Positions 26,179 through 34,491 of a DNA stretch of 64,000 bases are shown in pieces; the stretch's first letter is position 1; every line of letters starts with the position of its first letter. A program made the position numbers and the translations under genes. Under the pieces are notes generated by a model. That model did not search any database. It worked only from the letters and a program-made list of their open reading frames with translations, and was not told where the DNA came from. This DNA comes from Polyangiaceae bacterium (GTDB taxonomy: Bacteria > Myxococcota_A > Polyangia > Polyangiales > Polyangiaceae), in assembly GCA_016715885.1 (NCBI GenBank), contig JADJXL010000025.1, positions 744,001 to 808,000 of the forward strand. Direction: 5' to 3'.

Positions 26179-28230
26179 ATGACTGAAGCATTCGCCCCCA
26201 AGTCACTTGCAACGAACTTGCTCGGGGCGCGTCGCGCGCTGGCGTGCTCGATCGCCCTCGTAGCAGGTACAGTGCTCGCGTCACCGCAAACAGCGCTCGC
26301 AGACGAGTGCGATTCCGCCGCGACGTACAGCGGCTGCATCAACGCGGACAACCTCTGGCCGCATGCGGGCCCAGGCCCTTTCCTCTCGCTCGGCAGCCCC
26401 ATCACGACCCCGACGGGCAAAGCATCGATCGGACTCGTCGGCAGCTACTTGTCACGTCCCATCGGCTTGCGCGTCGCGTCGCCGGATCCCGACGGCACCG
26501 TCTTGGCCGTCCTCGACAACGTCGTAGACGTGACGTTCGTCGGCGCGTTCGGCGTCACGGATCGGCTCGAAATCACGGTCGCTGCGCCAGTCACGCTTTA
26601 CCAGGACGGCAGCGGGCTCGGCGCCATTCGCGGCAGCGATGAAGAGCTACGTCGCAGCACGTTGCGAGACACGCGCTTTGGCGTTTCGCTCGCCGCGATC
26701 CAGCGCCCGCGCGCAGGCAATCAAGACGGCTTCAGCCTGACGGGGCGATTCGAGTTTGCGGTGCCCGTCGGTGATGCGGACGCATTCGCCAACGCGCGCA
26801 CACCGACGTGGTTTCCATCGATCGTGGCGACGGCCAAAAAAGGTCGCTTTCAACTCGGCCTCGAAGCAAGCGCGCGCGTTCGCGGAGAAAGCCAACTGGC
26901 GAACATGCGCATCGGCACGCAATTCGGCGGAGCGCTCGGCACGTCCTTCGACATTCTCCGCGATGGTCTACTCACGGCATCCGCCGAAGCGTTTGTCCTG
27001 TACACCATCTCAAAACAAGAGCCTTCCTCGCTTGCTGCCGACGGTGCGGCTGCACCGCTGCTCATTCCCGCCGAATGGATCGTGTCTGCCTCGTCCGCTC
27101 CCCTGCTCGGTGGCGACGTCTCGTTCTCGCTTTACGGCGGCGGACCCATTCCGTTTTCGAGCGAAGCCGCAGTCACGACACCTCGATTTCGATTTGGTTT
27201 GTCCGCGCGCTATGCGCCGACCGGAGGCGATCTCGACAGCGACGGAGTGCTCGATCGCGACGACGTGTGTCCCAACGTCGCCGAGGATCGTGACGGCTTC
27301 AAAGATGCCGACGGCTGTCCTGAACTCGACAACGACAACGACCGCATCCCCGACAACATGGACCGCTGCCGTGACGCCGCAGAAACCGTCGATGGTTTCC
27401 AAGATGAAGACGGATGCCCGGATCCCGACGACGACGGCGACGGCATCAACGACGAGCTCGATCAGTGTCGCAACGTGGCCGAAGACAAGGACGGCTTCGA
27501 AGACGACGATGGTTGCCCCGAACTAGACAACGATGGCGATGGCATTCCGGACGCGAAAGATGTTTGTCCGAACGGCGCCGAAGATCGAGACGGTTTCAAA
27601 GACGACGACGGCTGCCCGGATCCCGACAACGACTTCGACCAAATCCTCGATGCTGCAGATCAGTGTCCGGCGGCGCGTGAAGATCTCGATGGATTCAAAG
27701 ACAGCGACGGCTGTCCAGAACCCGACAACGATGAAGACGGCATTCTCGACGGCAGAGATCGCTGCCCCATCGAAGCGGAGACGATCGACGGCAAGGACGA
27801 CGAAGACGGTTGCCCCGAGCCAAATGCTCGTTCACTCGTTCGCTGGTCCGGAGCTCGCATCGTCGCCGAAAACGCGCCACGGTTCGGCCCAGGATCGGCA
27901 AAGCTCGGCAAGCTTGCCGAAGAAACGATTCGTCAGATGGCCCAACTGGCGAAAGGTCGCGAGCCCATCGCAAACATCATCATCGAAGGCTACGCAGATC
28001 GTGTCGGTGACGAATCTCCAGGCGCGATGGCGCTTGCTGAAAAACGTGCACTCGCCGTGAAAGCCGTACTCGTGGCAGCTGGTCTGCCCGAAGACCGCAT
28101 CGCTGCAGCAGCGGGCGATCAAACTGAAAAACGTGCGCCGAATGCGGCGCATTTCGAGATCACCGTGCAGCAACAAAAGCCCAAGACGGTGCCTTTGGAA
28201 AAACGGGCGCCCAAGCCCGATTCGAAGTAA
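26179..28230 (+). CDS. OmpA-family outer-membrane protein with thrombospondin-3-type Asp-rich repeats
   Basis: 683 residues from ATG 26179. Signal peptide (ALACSIALVAGTVLASPQTALA) then a barrel of about 300 residues. Six tandem Asp-rich thrombospondin type 3 units occupy residues about 351-548; each has two Ca-binding D-x-D-x-D-G loops and paired cysteines. The C-terminal 110 residues form an OmpA-like peptidoglycan-binding domain (IIIEGYADRVGDES, then AEKRALAVKAVLVAAGLPEDRI). The protein should anchor the outer membrane to peptidoglycan, with a Ca-stabilised rod between. Similar proteins are common in myxobacteria and Bacteroidetes. Confidence 0.93.
   Translation: MTEAFAPKSLATNLLGARRALACSIALVAGTVLASPQTALADECDSAATYSGCINADNLWPHAGPGPFLSLGSPITTPTGKASIGLVGSYLSRPIGLRVASPDPDGTVLAVLDNVVDVTFVGAFGVTDRLEITVAAPVTLYQDGSGLGAIRGSDEELRRSTLRDTRFGVSLAAIQRPRAGNQDGFSLTGRFEFAVPVGDADAFANARTPTWFPSIVATAKKGRFQLGLEASARVRGESQLANMRIGTQFGGALGTSFDILRDGLLTASAEAFVLYTISKQEPSSLAADGAAAPLLIPAEWIVSASSAPLLGGDVSFSLYGGGPIPFSSEAAVTTPRFRFGLSARYAPTGGDLDSDGVLDRDDVCPNVAEDRDGFKDADGCPELDNDNDRIPDNMDRCRDAAETVDGFQDEDGCPDPDDDGDGINDELDQCRNVAEDKDGFEDDDGCPELDNDGDGIPDAKDVCPNGAEDRDGFKDDDGCPDPDNDFDQILDAADQCPAAREDLDGFKDSDGCPEPDNDEDGILDGRDRCPIEAETIDGKDDEDGCPEPNARSLVRWSGARIVAENAPRFGPGSAKLGKLAEETIRQMAQLAKGREPIANIIIEGYADRVGDESPGAMALAEKRALAVKAVLVAAGLPEDRIAAAAGDQTEKRAPNAAHFEITVQQQKPKTVPLEKRAPKPDSK
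27231..27822 (+). repeat. Six tandem repeats encoding thrombospondin-3-type units
   Basis: Six in-frame units of about 99 bp (33 residues), each with two copies of a D-x-D/N-x-D calcium loop separated by a conserved Cys pair (for example VCPNVAEDRDGF ... DGCP). Unit-to-unit variation is moderate, so this is an old duplication rather than a fresh array, but slippage could change copy number. Confidence 0.85.
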
Positions 28231-28261
28231 TCGCTCGTGCGCCAAGATCTGAGAAAAATTG

Positions 28262-29104
28262 ATGAACGTCGCTGAATCGAAACGCATCCGCCAGCTCGTC
28301 GTTCACGTCGAACGAGGCGAAGAACTGCCCGTGGCACTCATCCGAGCGCTGCACGACGTGGAAGCCAAATCCGCATCCATCACCGGAACGGGCATCGTCG
28401 AAGCGATCGAGATCGCGGGAATCGATGCCCAAAGCCAAAGCTCGCTTCGCCGCATCGACTCCCCAGCGCTCGTCGCATCGCTCTCGGGCAACGTCGCGCT
28501 CGAGGACGGCGCGATGAACGTGCACCTGTACGCGACCCTCGCGCGTGAAACCGCGCTCGGACACGAAACGTTCGCCGGTCACGTGAGGTGGGCTCGAGCA
28601 TTGGCGATGGACCTCTTCGTCACCGTCTTCGATGACCTCGTGATGGATCGATTGACCGACGATCAAGGCTTCCCCGCCGCTCTTCAGGCAACGCTTCGCG
28701 CCCCCGGTGGATCAGCGCGAGTCACGACGCAAGAAGCACCTCGCGAGCCAACGCCGACGCCCGTCGCGGCAGCGCCCAAGCCGGCTGTCGCAACCGCTGT
28801 CGCAACCAAGGAAGTCGACATCGATCTGAAGCTTCAACCAACGGCGCCAGCGCTCGCGCCACCCGCTCGCCTGTACAAGCCACATGAAGAAACGACCGAG
28901 GTCTACCCGGACGTGTCGGACCTCGTGACGCACTTTCACTTTGGCGAATGCGAAGTGATCAGCTCCGACGGCGAACGCATACGCCTGCGACAAATCAAGG
29001 ACGGACGCGTTCGCGAAGTGTCCCTCGCGATGCTCAAGATCGAAGGCCCGACGACGGACCCCGCAACGAGCAAGCGTCTCTTCAAGTTGTCCCGCAAAAA
29101 CTGA
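28262..29104 (+). CDS. PPC/DUF296 domain protein with extra C-terminal domain
   Basis: 280 residues from ATG 28262 (a TTG at 28259 is one codon upstream). The first 140 residues match the PPC/DUF296 fold found in bacteria and in plant AT-hook proteins: LVVHVERGEELP, ASITGTGIVEAIEI, MNVHLYATLARE and GHETFAGHVRWARALAMDLFVTVFDD. A Pro/Ala linker (about 145-185) leads to a C-terminal domain with HFHFGECEVISSDGERIRLRQ that I do not recognise. The bacterial PPC domain is a trimer of uncertain function. It ends 22 nt before the convergent Wza-type gene. Confidence 0.8.
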   Translation: MNVAESKRIRQLVVHVERGEELPVALIRALHDVEAKSASITGTGIVEAIEIAGIDAQSQSSLRRIDSPALVASLSGNVALEDGAMNVHLYATLARETALGHETFAGHVRWARALAMDLFVTVFDDLVMDRLTDDQGFPAALQATLRAPGGSARVTTQEAPREPTPTPVAAAPKPAVATAVATKEVDIDLKLQPTAPALAPPARLYKPHEETTEVYPDVSDLVTHFHFGECEVISSDGERIRLRQIKDGRVREVSLAMLKIEGPTTDPATSKRLFKLSRKN

Positions 29105-29126
29105 AGGTTTGTCCGACGAAACAGCG

Positions 29127-29708
29127 CTAGAAGATGCGCTGCGCGACGTTGATCGAATCGCCCGCTTGCAAGGGAATGTCGGGCGTCACGTTGTCGATGA
29201 TGTCCTGAACGCTCACCGTGACGGCACGTGTGGTGCCATCGACTTGGCGGCGCACGGTGACGTTGTCCTTGGCAGCCATCGGATTGAATCCGCCGACGAG
29301 CGACACGGCACGAAGCAGCGTCATGCCGGGCTCGAAGCGGAGCGAACCGGGCCGCGCGACTTCACCGAGCACCTCGACGCGCTTGGAGTTGTACTCCTTG
29401 ACGCTGACGCTCACGATCGGATCGGTGAGGTAGTCCTGTTCGATGAGCTGCTGTCGAACGATCTCGGCCACTTTCTGCGGCTCGAGCCCCGCGACGTGCA
29501 CGCGCTTGATGTAGGGCAAGTCGACCGTTCCGTCCGGCGCGACAGTGAACATGGTTGGCAGGTTGTCCTCACGGACGATGCGCACCTCGAAGACGTCGCC
29601 CACGCCGATGGTCGTGCTGCTCGAGGGTGGTGGAAGCTGCGCCGGAGGCACACGACTGCCGCACCCGATGATGGCCATCGCCACCACGAATGAAATGGCG
29701 CGTGTCAC
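29127..29708 (-). CDS. Wza-type polysaccharide export lipoprotein
   Basis: 193 residues from GTG 29708, which overlaps the stop of the GltH-like gene (GTGA), so coupled. Lipobox AMAIIGC. A polysaccharide-export N-terminal domain (IGVGDVFEVRIVREDNLPTMFTVAPDGTVDLPYI) is followed by one SLBB domain (VEVLGEVARPGSLRFEPGMTLLRAVSLVGGFN). Such proteins form the outer-membrane channel or periplasmic ring for exopolysaccharide or slime export. It is shorter than full Wza and lacks a C-terminal transmembrane helix, so it may act as a periplasmic/outer-membrane adaptor. In this place it suggests coupling of slime export with gliding machinery. Confidence 0.85.
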   Translation of the reverse strand: MTRAISFVVAMAIIGCGSRVPPAQLPPPSSSTTIGVGDVFEVRIVREDNLPTMFTVAPDGTVDLPYIKRVHVAGLEPQKVAEIVRQQLIEQDYLTDPIVSVSVKEYNSKRVEVLGEVARPGSLRFEPGMTLLRAVSLVGGFNPMAAKDNVTVRRQVDGTTRAVTVSVQDIIDNVTPDIPLQAGDSINVAQRIF

Positions 29709-31123
29709 ATGAGCCAACGAGCGCCGATGTATGCCTCGAACTGCTGCCACTGGAGCTTGTCTTGTCTTAGCGGGCTACTTGGATCGCCAGGGTTGTCGCG
29801 AACAGGAAGCGTCTCGTCGCTGATGCGAGTGCCGTAGCGCAGGGTCGCGTTGATCCCGAACGCATCCTTGAATCTGTATTCTGCAAAGCCGGCTGCGTCG
29901 ATGCGAATGTCGGTCCAGCCAGGCTTGACGATGGGCGTCGACCCCACGTCGCGTAATTTGACGGTTGGAGTGACGAGCGCGCCAGCTCCAGCATCGAGAA
30001 TGACGACGAACTTGCCGCCAAGGTAGTAGGTGAGCTTCAAATAGCCGCGATCGCGCTCGAAGTAGGTGCCGAAGTAGTTGTCGTGGAAGTCACGCAGGAA
30101 TCCGAGCGCAAACGACGACGTCGACGCGCTTGCCGCGTTCGGATCGGAAGACCGTGTCGGCGTCAGGAAGTATCGGATTTCCGCCTGTGCAATGACGCTG
30201 TCGAAGTCCTGAACGTCGGCCTCGGATTCATTGATGGAGGTGTTCGGGTCGTAAAAGCTGGACCCCCAACCAACCATCAAGAGCGCACCGAAGTTCGGCG
30301 TGATGAGGCCGTTGTAGCCGAGCTGCGCGCGCACGGGCATCGAGTTGGTCTTGTCGCCGCTCTCGTTGAGGTAGTGGATGATGCTGAAACGCGCGTCGTA
30401 CAAGAGCGCCGATCGCGGGAGGAATCGCCACCGACCGCGCATCTGCAAGGTGTGGTTGAGGTTCGTCAGAACGTCGAAGTCGTCGGCCTCGAAGATGATG
30501 CCCGTGAAGTTGTAGCCGAGGCGCCAATCGAGCATCCCATTGTTGGGGGTCCAAACAATCTCGCCACCAGCCGTTGGAACCAGACGATTGAAACTCCGAT
30601 TGATGTAGCCTTCTTGAGACGGTTGGATGAGACGCGCGAAGGTCGATGTGAGCGATCCGGACCATGGATGACCGGCGTTGATGTTCAGCCGCAGATCCGC
30701 TTGCCCGCTGATGTTCCGCTGCTTCGACATCTCCGCGTCGTTGGCATCATTGCCCGAGACGCCGAAAAATTCGTTGTAAGTCGCAGACACACCGCCGAAC
30801 ACTTCGAGCGGCGGTGGAGCTTGATTCGAACCAGTTGCTCGGCGCTGCGGGCCTAGTGTCGAAAATGAGAACGACGGCGTAAGTCTCAGCCGCAGCGCTC
30901 CCACCGGGTCTCCAGCAGCATCTCCCGGGGCGATCAGGAAGAAGTTCGAGTCGTATCCAAATTCGGCGGCGAACCCAGGGTGAAGCTCGAAGTTGCCCAC
31001 ACGATAGCCGGGTCCAATCGTGTACTTGCGATCCGCAAGCCAGGGTTGGTCTTGGCTAAACGCAGGCGTGGGCGCGAGCACCGTGAGCAGCACGGCCACG
31101 ATCAAGAGGCCACGTATTATCAT
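29705..31123 (-). CDS. Outer-membrane beta-barrel of the gliding cluster (GltH-like)
   Basis: 472 residues from ATG 31123. A clear signal peptide (MIIRGLLIVAVLLTVLAPTPAFSQ) is followed by long alternating amphipathic strands with aromatic ends (YLKLTYYLGGKFVVILDAGAGALV, EIRYFLTPTRSSDP, FEAYIGARWLM). The C-terminal WLM ending is a little unlike the usual terminal Phe. Positionally it follows GltG and the 31164 gene. In M. xanthus GltH is an outer-membrane barrel encoded close downstream of GltG, so a GltH-like role is likely but not proven. Coupled to the Wza gene through GTGA. Confidence 0.75.
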   Translation of the reverse strand: MIIRGLLIVAVLLTVLAPTPAFSQDQPWLADRKYTIGPGYRVGNFELHPGFAAEFGYDSNFFLIAPGDAAGDPVGALRLRLTPSFSFSTLGPQRRATGSNQAPPPLEVFGGVSATYNEFFGVSGNDANDAEMSKQRNISGQADLRLNINAGHPWSGSLTSTFARLIQPSQEGYINRSFNRLVPTAGGEIVWTPNNGMLDWRLGYNFTGIIFEADDFDVLTNLNHTLQMRGRWRFLPRSALLYDARFSIIHYLNESGDKTNSMPVRAQLGYNGLITPNFGALLMVGWGSSFYDPNTSINESEADVQDFDSVIAQAEIRYFLTPTRSSDPNAASASTSSFALGFLRDFHDNYFGTYFERDRGYLKLTYYLGGKFVVILDAGAGALVTPTVKLRDVGSTPIVKPGWTDIRIDAAGFAEYRFKDAFGINATLRYGTRISDETLPVRDNPGDPSSPLRQDKLQWQQFEAYIGARWLM

Positions 31124-31163
31124 CGGATACTCGGTCAGAACTCCCGCGCGGCTCGGACAAACC

Positions 31164-31742
31164 TCACTTGATCACGCTTCCGGTAGGAGGAGGTTCGATG
31201 ATGATGATGTTGGGCGGATAGTAGGCAGGTTCGTCGGCGATCGCAGGGTCGACCGAAGCGATCACGGCAGCTTCCCCGAGGATTTCGGCTTCCTTGCCGA
31301 TGCACAAGTTTGCTTCTGCAACGAGTTGTTCGGCGCGCTGGCGAAGAACTCCGAGAACAGTGAACTCGTGACTCGCAAGATCGGCATCGTTTCTCTGCAC
31401 CGCTCCGTCGATCGCGCTCTTGCGATCGCGTGCATTTCGCAGCGCTACGTCGATCTGATTGAGTTTGTCATCCAAGCACAGCGTCTTGACGACATCGCGT
31501 TGCGCTCGGGCTTCTTCGAGCATTCTGCGCACGGTGCCACGTTGGCTGTCCATGCGCGCGAGAGCCTCTTGCGCTTCCGAGGCTTGCTCTGCAGGGGACA
31601 AACTCACCTTCTGCTGCAAGCCAAGATCGACGGGCGAAGGAGCAGGTTGAGCGAGATCGGCCTGCGCAGACGCAACACCGTGCAAAACGAGCAGCGATAA
31701 TGCGAACACCGCGCTGAAGCCAAGCATCCGTTCCCGTCGCAT
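31164..31742 (-). CDS. Exported coiled-coil protein, unknown function
   Basis: 192 residues from ATG 31742, with a strong AGGAGG 7 nt upstream. Signal peptide (MLGFSAVFALSLLVLHGVASAQ). The mature part is mostly helical with heptad-like spacing (EAQEALARMDSQRGTVRRMLEEARAQRDVVKTLCLDDKLNQIDVALRNARDRK) and two Cys, ending in a Pro-rich PPNIIIIEPPPTGSVIK. It sits between GltG (196 nt upstream) and the GltH-like barrel. It may be periplasmic and belong to the same envelope complex, but no family match is evident. Confidence 0.78.
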   Translation of the reverse strand: MRRERMLGFSAVFALSLLVLHGVASAQADLAQPAPSPVDLGLQQKVSLSPAEQASEAQEALARMDSQRGTVRRMLEEARAQRDVVKTLCLDDKLNQIDVALRNARDRKSAIDGAVQRNDADLASHEFTVLGVLRQRAEQLVAEANLCIGKEAEILGEAAVIASVDPAIADEPAYYPPNIIIIEPPPTGSVIK

Positions 31743-31938
31743 CGAAGTCCTCCTAAACGAGACCGCCAAGTGACTGTAGAAGACTAGCTGCAAAGGTGTC
31801 AACGCGCCTGGTCGTCAACGAATCGTCACAAACACGCGAAACCTTGCACCGACTGCTTCGTTGCACACGAGGTGCCTACATTCACGCTTTTTTGAAGAAT
31901 TTTCAGCGCTTGGCAAGCGCACTCGGGTGAGCTGCCAG

Positions 31939-33366
31939 TCACTGGCTCACGAACGACACGGGAATGACGATGGTCGCGCCACCATTATCGGGAGGTGCGA
32001 ATTGCGCACTCTGCACGCGTGCGACGACACACCCGATGACGTCCCCCGACAAACCGCCACCACCCGAAGGACTTGCGGAGAGAACTTCGCCGTTCGGACC
32101 GATCCTCGCCGTGATGCGAACGGATCCCTTCATCGTCGGGTCGGTCTGAAGACCGCGGTTGTAACAGCGCCTGAAACCTGCACCCATGCCAGCCACGACG
32201 CTTTGCGCGTTCGCAACACTGCCCGTGACCGCCGCGCCGCCAACCTGCGCGCTGCCCGTCGGCCCCTTGACGGTCTTCGCCGCACCCGCGGCGCTCGCAG
32301 CCGTTGCTGCCTGTGCTTGCGTGTCGCCAATGTTGGCCAAGCTATTGCCAGCTGCACCAGGACGAACCGTACCGCCTGCTCCATCAGGGCCAATCAAGCC
32401 CGCCATGCCCCCAAGCGCCGACGCTCCCGCACCCGAAGCTGCCGCGCTGTCAAAAAGGCCCATCGGAACATCGCCACGCTCGAGAACTCCAGCCGTCGCA
32501 TCGCCCATGCTGTTCAATGCGCCGAGCATCTGAAGATCGAGCTGCGCAAGCTCGTTGCTGATTTGTGCCGCTCGCGCATCGCTGACTTTGCCGCCACCCG
32601 TGTCGGCTTTCGCCGCAGGCGCAGCCGTCGGCTTCGGCGCTTCGGCCGCAGGCGATGGCGTCGCAGTTTCAGCCGTATCCTTCGGCTCCTCGACGGGCGG
32701 CGGAGCGGGCAAGTTCTTGATGGTATCGAGAAGCTGCGCCACGTCGAACTCGTCACTCACCGGCGGGTCCATCCAGTCGGAATAAATCGTCCCGACCAAC
32801 CCGAAGTGCAAAAGAAACGAAAATGCCGCGATGATCGTCGTCGACCAGTCGATTGAATGGCCAAACCCGCCCTGGAGCGACACCGGCATCTGCACCTTCG
32901 CCGGTGCCGCAGGTGCCGCGACAAACTGAAACAAGAACGTCGTGTCACCCACGACGACCTTGCCTCGCGCTTCATCGCTGAGCGGCACTTGATAAACGGC
33001 CACGTTGCCAACGGTCGTCGCCTTCGCCTGCGACTTCAGATCCGCCAGGTCACTTACGCCGCTCTTCAGCGCCAGCCGGCCCGTCATGCTGTCGAGGACG
33101 TTCAGGACGTAGTCGTTGCCAACGAGCTCGAACAGGCGAAAGTTCGAAGGAACATTCTTGCCCGGCGTAACGAACGTGCTCTTTTCGCTCGGGCCAATCG
33201 TGACGTGCGTGCGCTGCTTGATGACGCGCTCTTCGATCACCTTGCCGCCCAGCACCAAGCCCACTCGCAAGGCCTTCGGTCCCGCATTCTGGTCCACGGC
33301 CCGCATGACTGCGGTCATCGTTCCAGGTCTCGTCGAACCAGCCTGCGATTGCGTTTGCTCCGTCAT
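31939..33366 (-). CDS. gltG: Gliding-motility protein GltG (PglI): FHA-like, one TM, TonB-like C-terminal domain
   Basis: 475 residues from ATG 33366 with GGAGG upstream. Residues about 25-165 are a cytoplasmic FHA-like beta domain (VGLVLGGKVIEERVIKQ, THVTIGPSEKSTFVTPG). One membrane helix lies at about 172-200 (STTIIAAFSFLLHFGLVGTIY). A Pro/Ala/Gly-rich periplasmic linker follows, then the AgmX/PglI C-terminal domain (about 385-475): CYNRGLQTDPTMKGSV, IGPNGEVLSASPSG, VIGCVVARVQSAQF. That is the M. xanthus GltG/PglI layout. GltG is an inner-membrane part of the Glt complex that spans the periplasm and connects to the AglRQS motor. Neighbours also match. Confidence 0.85.
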   Translation of the reverse strand: MTEQTQSQAGSTRPGTMTAVMRAVDQNAGPKALRVGLVLGGKVIEERVIKQRTHVTIGPSEKSTFVTPGKNVPSNFRLFELVGNDYVLNVLDSMTGRLALKSGVSDLADLKSQAKATTVGNVAVYQVPLSDEARGKVVVGDTTFLFQFVAAPAAPAKVQMPVSLQGGFGHSIDWSTTIIAAFSFLLHFGLVGTIYSDWMDPPVSDEFDVAQLLDTIKNLPAPPPVEEPKDTAETATPSPAAEAPKPTAAPAAKADTGGGKVSDARAAQISNELAQLDLQMLGALNSMGDATAGVLERGDVPMGLFDSAAASGAGASALGGMAGLIGPDGAGGTVRPGAAGNSLANIGDTQAQAATAASAAGAAKTVKGPTGSAQVGGAAVTGSVANAQSVVAGMGAGFRRCYNRGLQTDPTMKGSVRITARIGPNGEVLSASPSGGGGLSGDVIGCVVARVQSAQFAPPDNGGATIVIPVSFVSQ

Positions 33367-33565
33367 CCCGAGGCCTCCGGAAAGCCCTGCGATTCCGCTC
33401 CAACCCGATGCATCGAATACGCTTCGAGGTGCACGGACGAGATGCGCGATCGCATCCGTGCACTTGAACCCGGCGCGTATGGACGCTCGGACATGGAAGA
33501 AGTTTCACGAGCGTACACGACGCGCCGCTTCGGGTAAAGCACACGGCATCATTTTACGGCTCGAG

Positions 33566-34171
33566 TTATCGACGGCGCGATCGCCGCGGTATCGACACGG
33601 ACGACGTTTGCCGCCGCCCCACGTCGGCAGAACCTCGAAGCTCGAGCGCGTCGACGAGGGCATCGATGCTTCGCCGCAGCTCGAGCGATATCGCCGAAGC
33701 CCGCCTGTCGATGGTCAAGCAAACGATCGCCGAAAAAAGCCCCACAAGCAGCAAAATCACCGCCACGACCACGTCGAGACGCAGTGCAAGCTCGAGCGCC
33801 ATCAAGAGCACGCCGCTTGCGCCTGCAATTCGCGCGGCTGCCCGCGGCCACATCGCTCGCGCTTCCAATTCGAGCGCCACCTCCGCCAACACGGAATCCA
33901 CCACCGCAGCTCGATTGGAAGCATCCACGCCCAATGCTTCGTCCGCAATGCGCCATTCAATGCTGCCAGAAGGCGCCTTTCGACGCAATTCCGACAGTCG
34001 CTCTGCCTCGGGCAAACGAGCGATTTTTTTGGCGAGCGAATGGGTTTGTCCTGACGAAAGCGCTGTGACGCGAACGAGTTGCGCGCGTGCCAAGAGCACC
34101 GCAATCGCTGAAAAAACGACGCTCAGAACGAGGAAAACAATCGAGATGGCGTGAATCGGCAGGTGTGGCAC
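33566..34171 (-). CDS. GltF-like inner-membrane protein of the gliding cluster
   Basis: 201 residues from GTG 34171, 7 nt after the upstream stop. One N-terminal helix (ISIVFLVLSVVFSAIAVLLARAQLV), then a soluble helical loop rich in Ala/Glu/Arg (about 40-125), then two closely spaced helices (IAGASGVLLMALELALRLDVVVAVILLLVGLFSAIVCLTI) and a basic tail. In M. xanthus GltF lies between GltE and GltG; this gene has the same position and a membrane topology that would fit. Sequence identity could not be checked, so I leave the symbol blank. 33367-33565 downstream has no gene. Confidence 0.65.
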   Translation of the reverse strand: MPHLPIHAISIVFLVLSVVFSAIAVLLARAQLVRVTALSSGQTHSLAKKIARLPEAERLSELRRKAPSGSIEWRIADEALGVDASNRAAVVDSVLAEVALELEARAMWPRAAARIAGASGVLLMALELALRLDVVVAVILLLVGLFSAIVCLTIDRRASAISLELRRSIDALVDALELRGSADVGRRQTSSVSIPRRSRRR

Positions 34172-34178
34172 GCGAAGA

Positions 34179-34430
34179 TCAGAACGGGCTCTTGAAAATG
34201 GCCTGTTCGATGCGATCGAGAAATGGCTGCCGCAGTTCGGCAAGCGTGAGGCGAGGTGCGATACGGGCAACGTCGACGGCGGCGATTGGTTTTTCGATAC
34301 GGCCGGTAATCGTGACTTCGGTCAGCGTAATGGCGCCGCGTGCCTTGTCCTTTTCCTCCTGCGCCGCGGCAGGCCGCTCGGCAATCGAAAGCGCCAAAAT
34401 GCCGGCCACCATCATCATTGCTCGTCGCAT
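34179..34430 (-). CDS. Small exported protein in the gliding cluster, unknown
   Basis: 83 residues from ATG 34430 with GGGAGG 7 nt upstream. A short signal peptide (MMMVAGILALSIAERPAAAQ) and a 60-residue mature part (ITLTEVTITGRIEKPIAAVDVARIAPRLTL) ending with FLDRIEQAIFKSPF. It starts 61 nt after GltE and ends 7 nt before the GltF-like gene, so it must be co-transcribed. No cysteine and no membrane helix. A small periplasmic part of the Glt complex is likely; I know of no counterpart. Confidence 0.75.
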   Translation of the reverse strand: MRRAMMMVAGILALSIAERPAAAQEEKDKARGAITLTEVTITGRIEKPIAAVDVARIAPRLTLAELRQPFLDRIEQAIFKSPF

Positions 34431-34491
34431 GGTTTGCCTCCCTCGATCACAATATCTGATTTTATGCTTTTCGTCCATGAATTCATGCCAA

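Noticed and set aside
27231..27822. Tandem repeat considered as a CRISPR-like or satellite array
   Set aside because: Units are protein-coding, in frame, and vary as thrombospondin-3-type repeats; there are no spacers.
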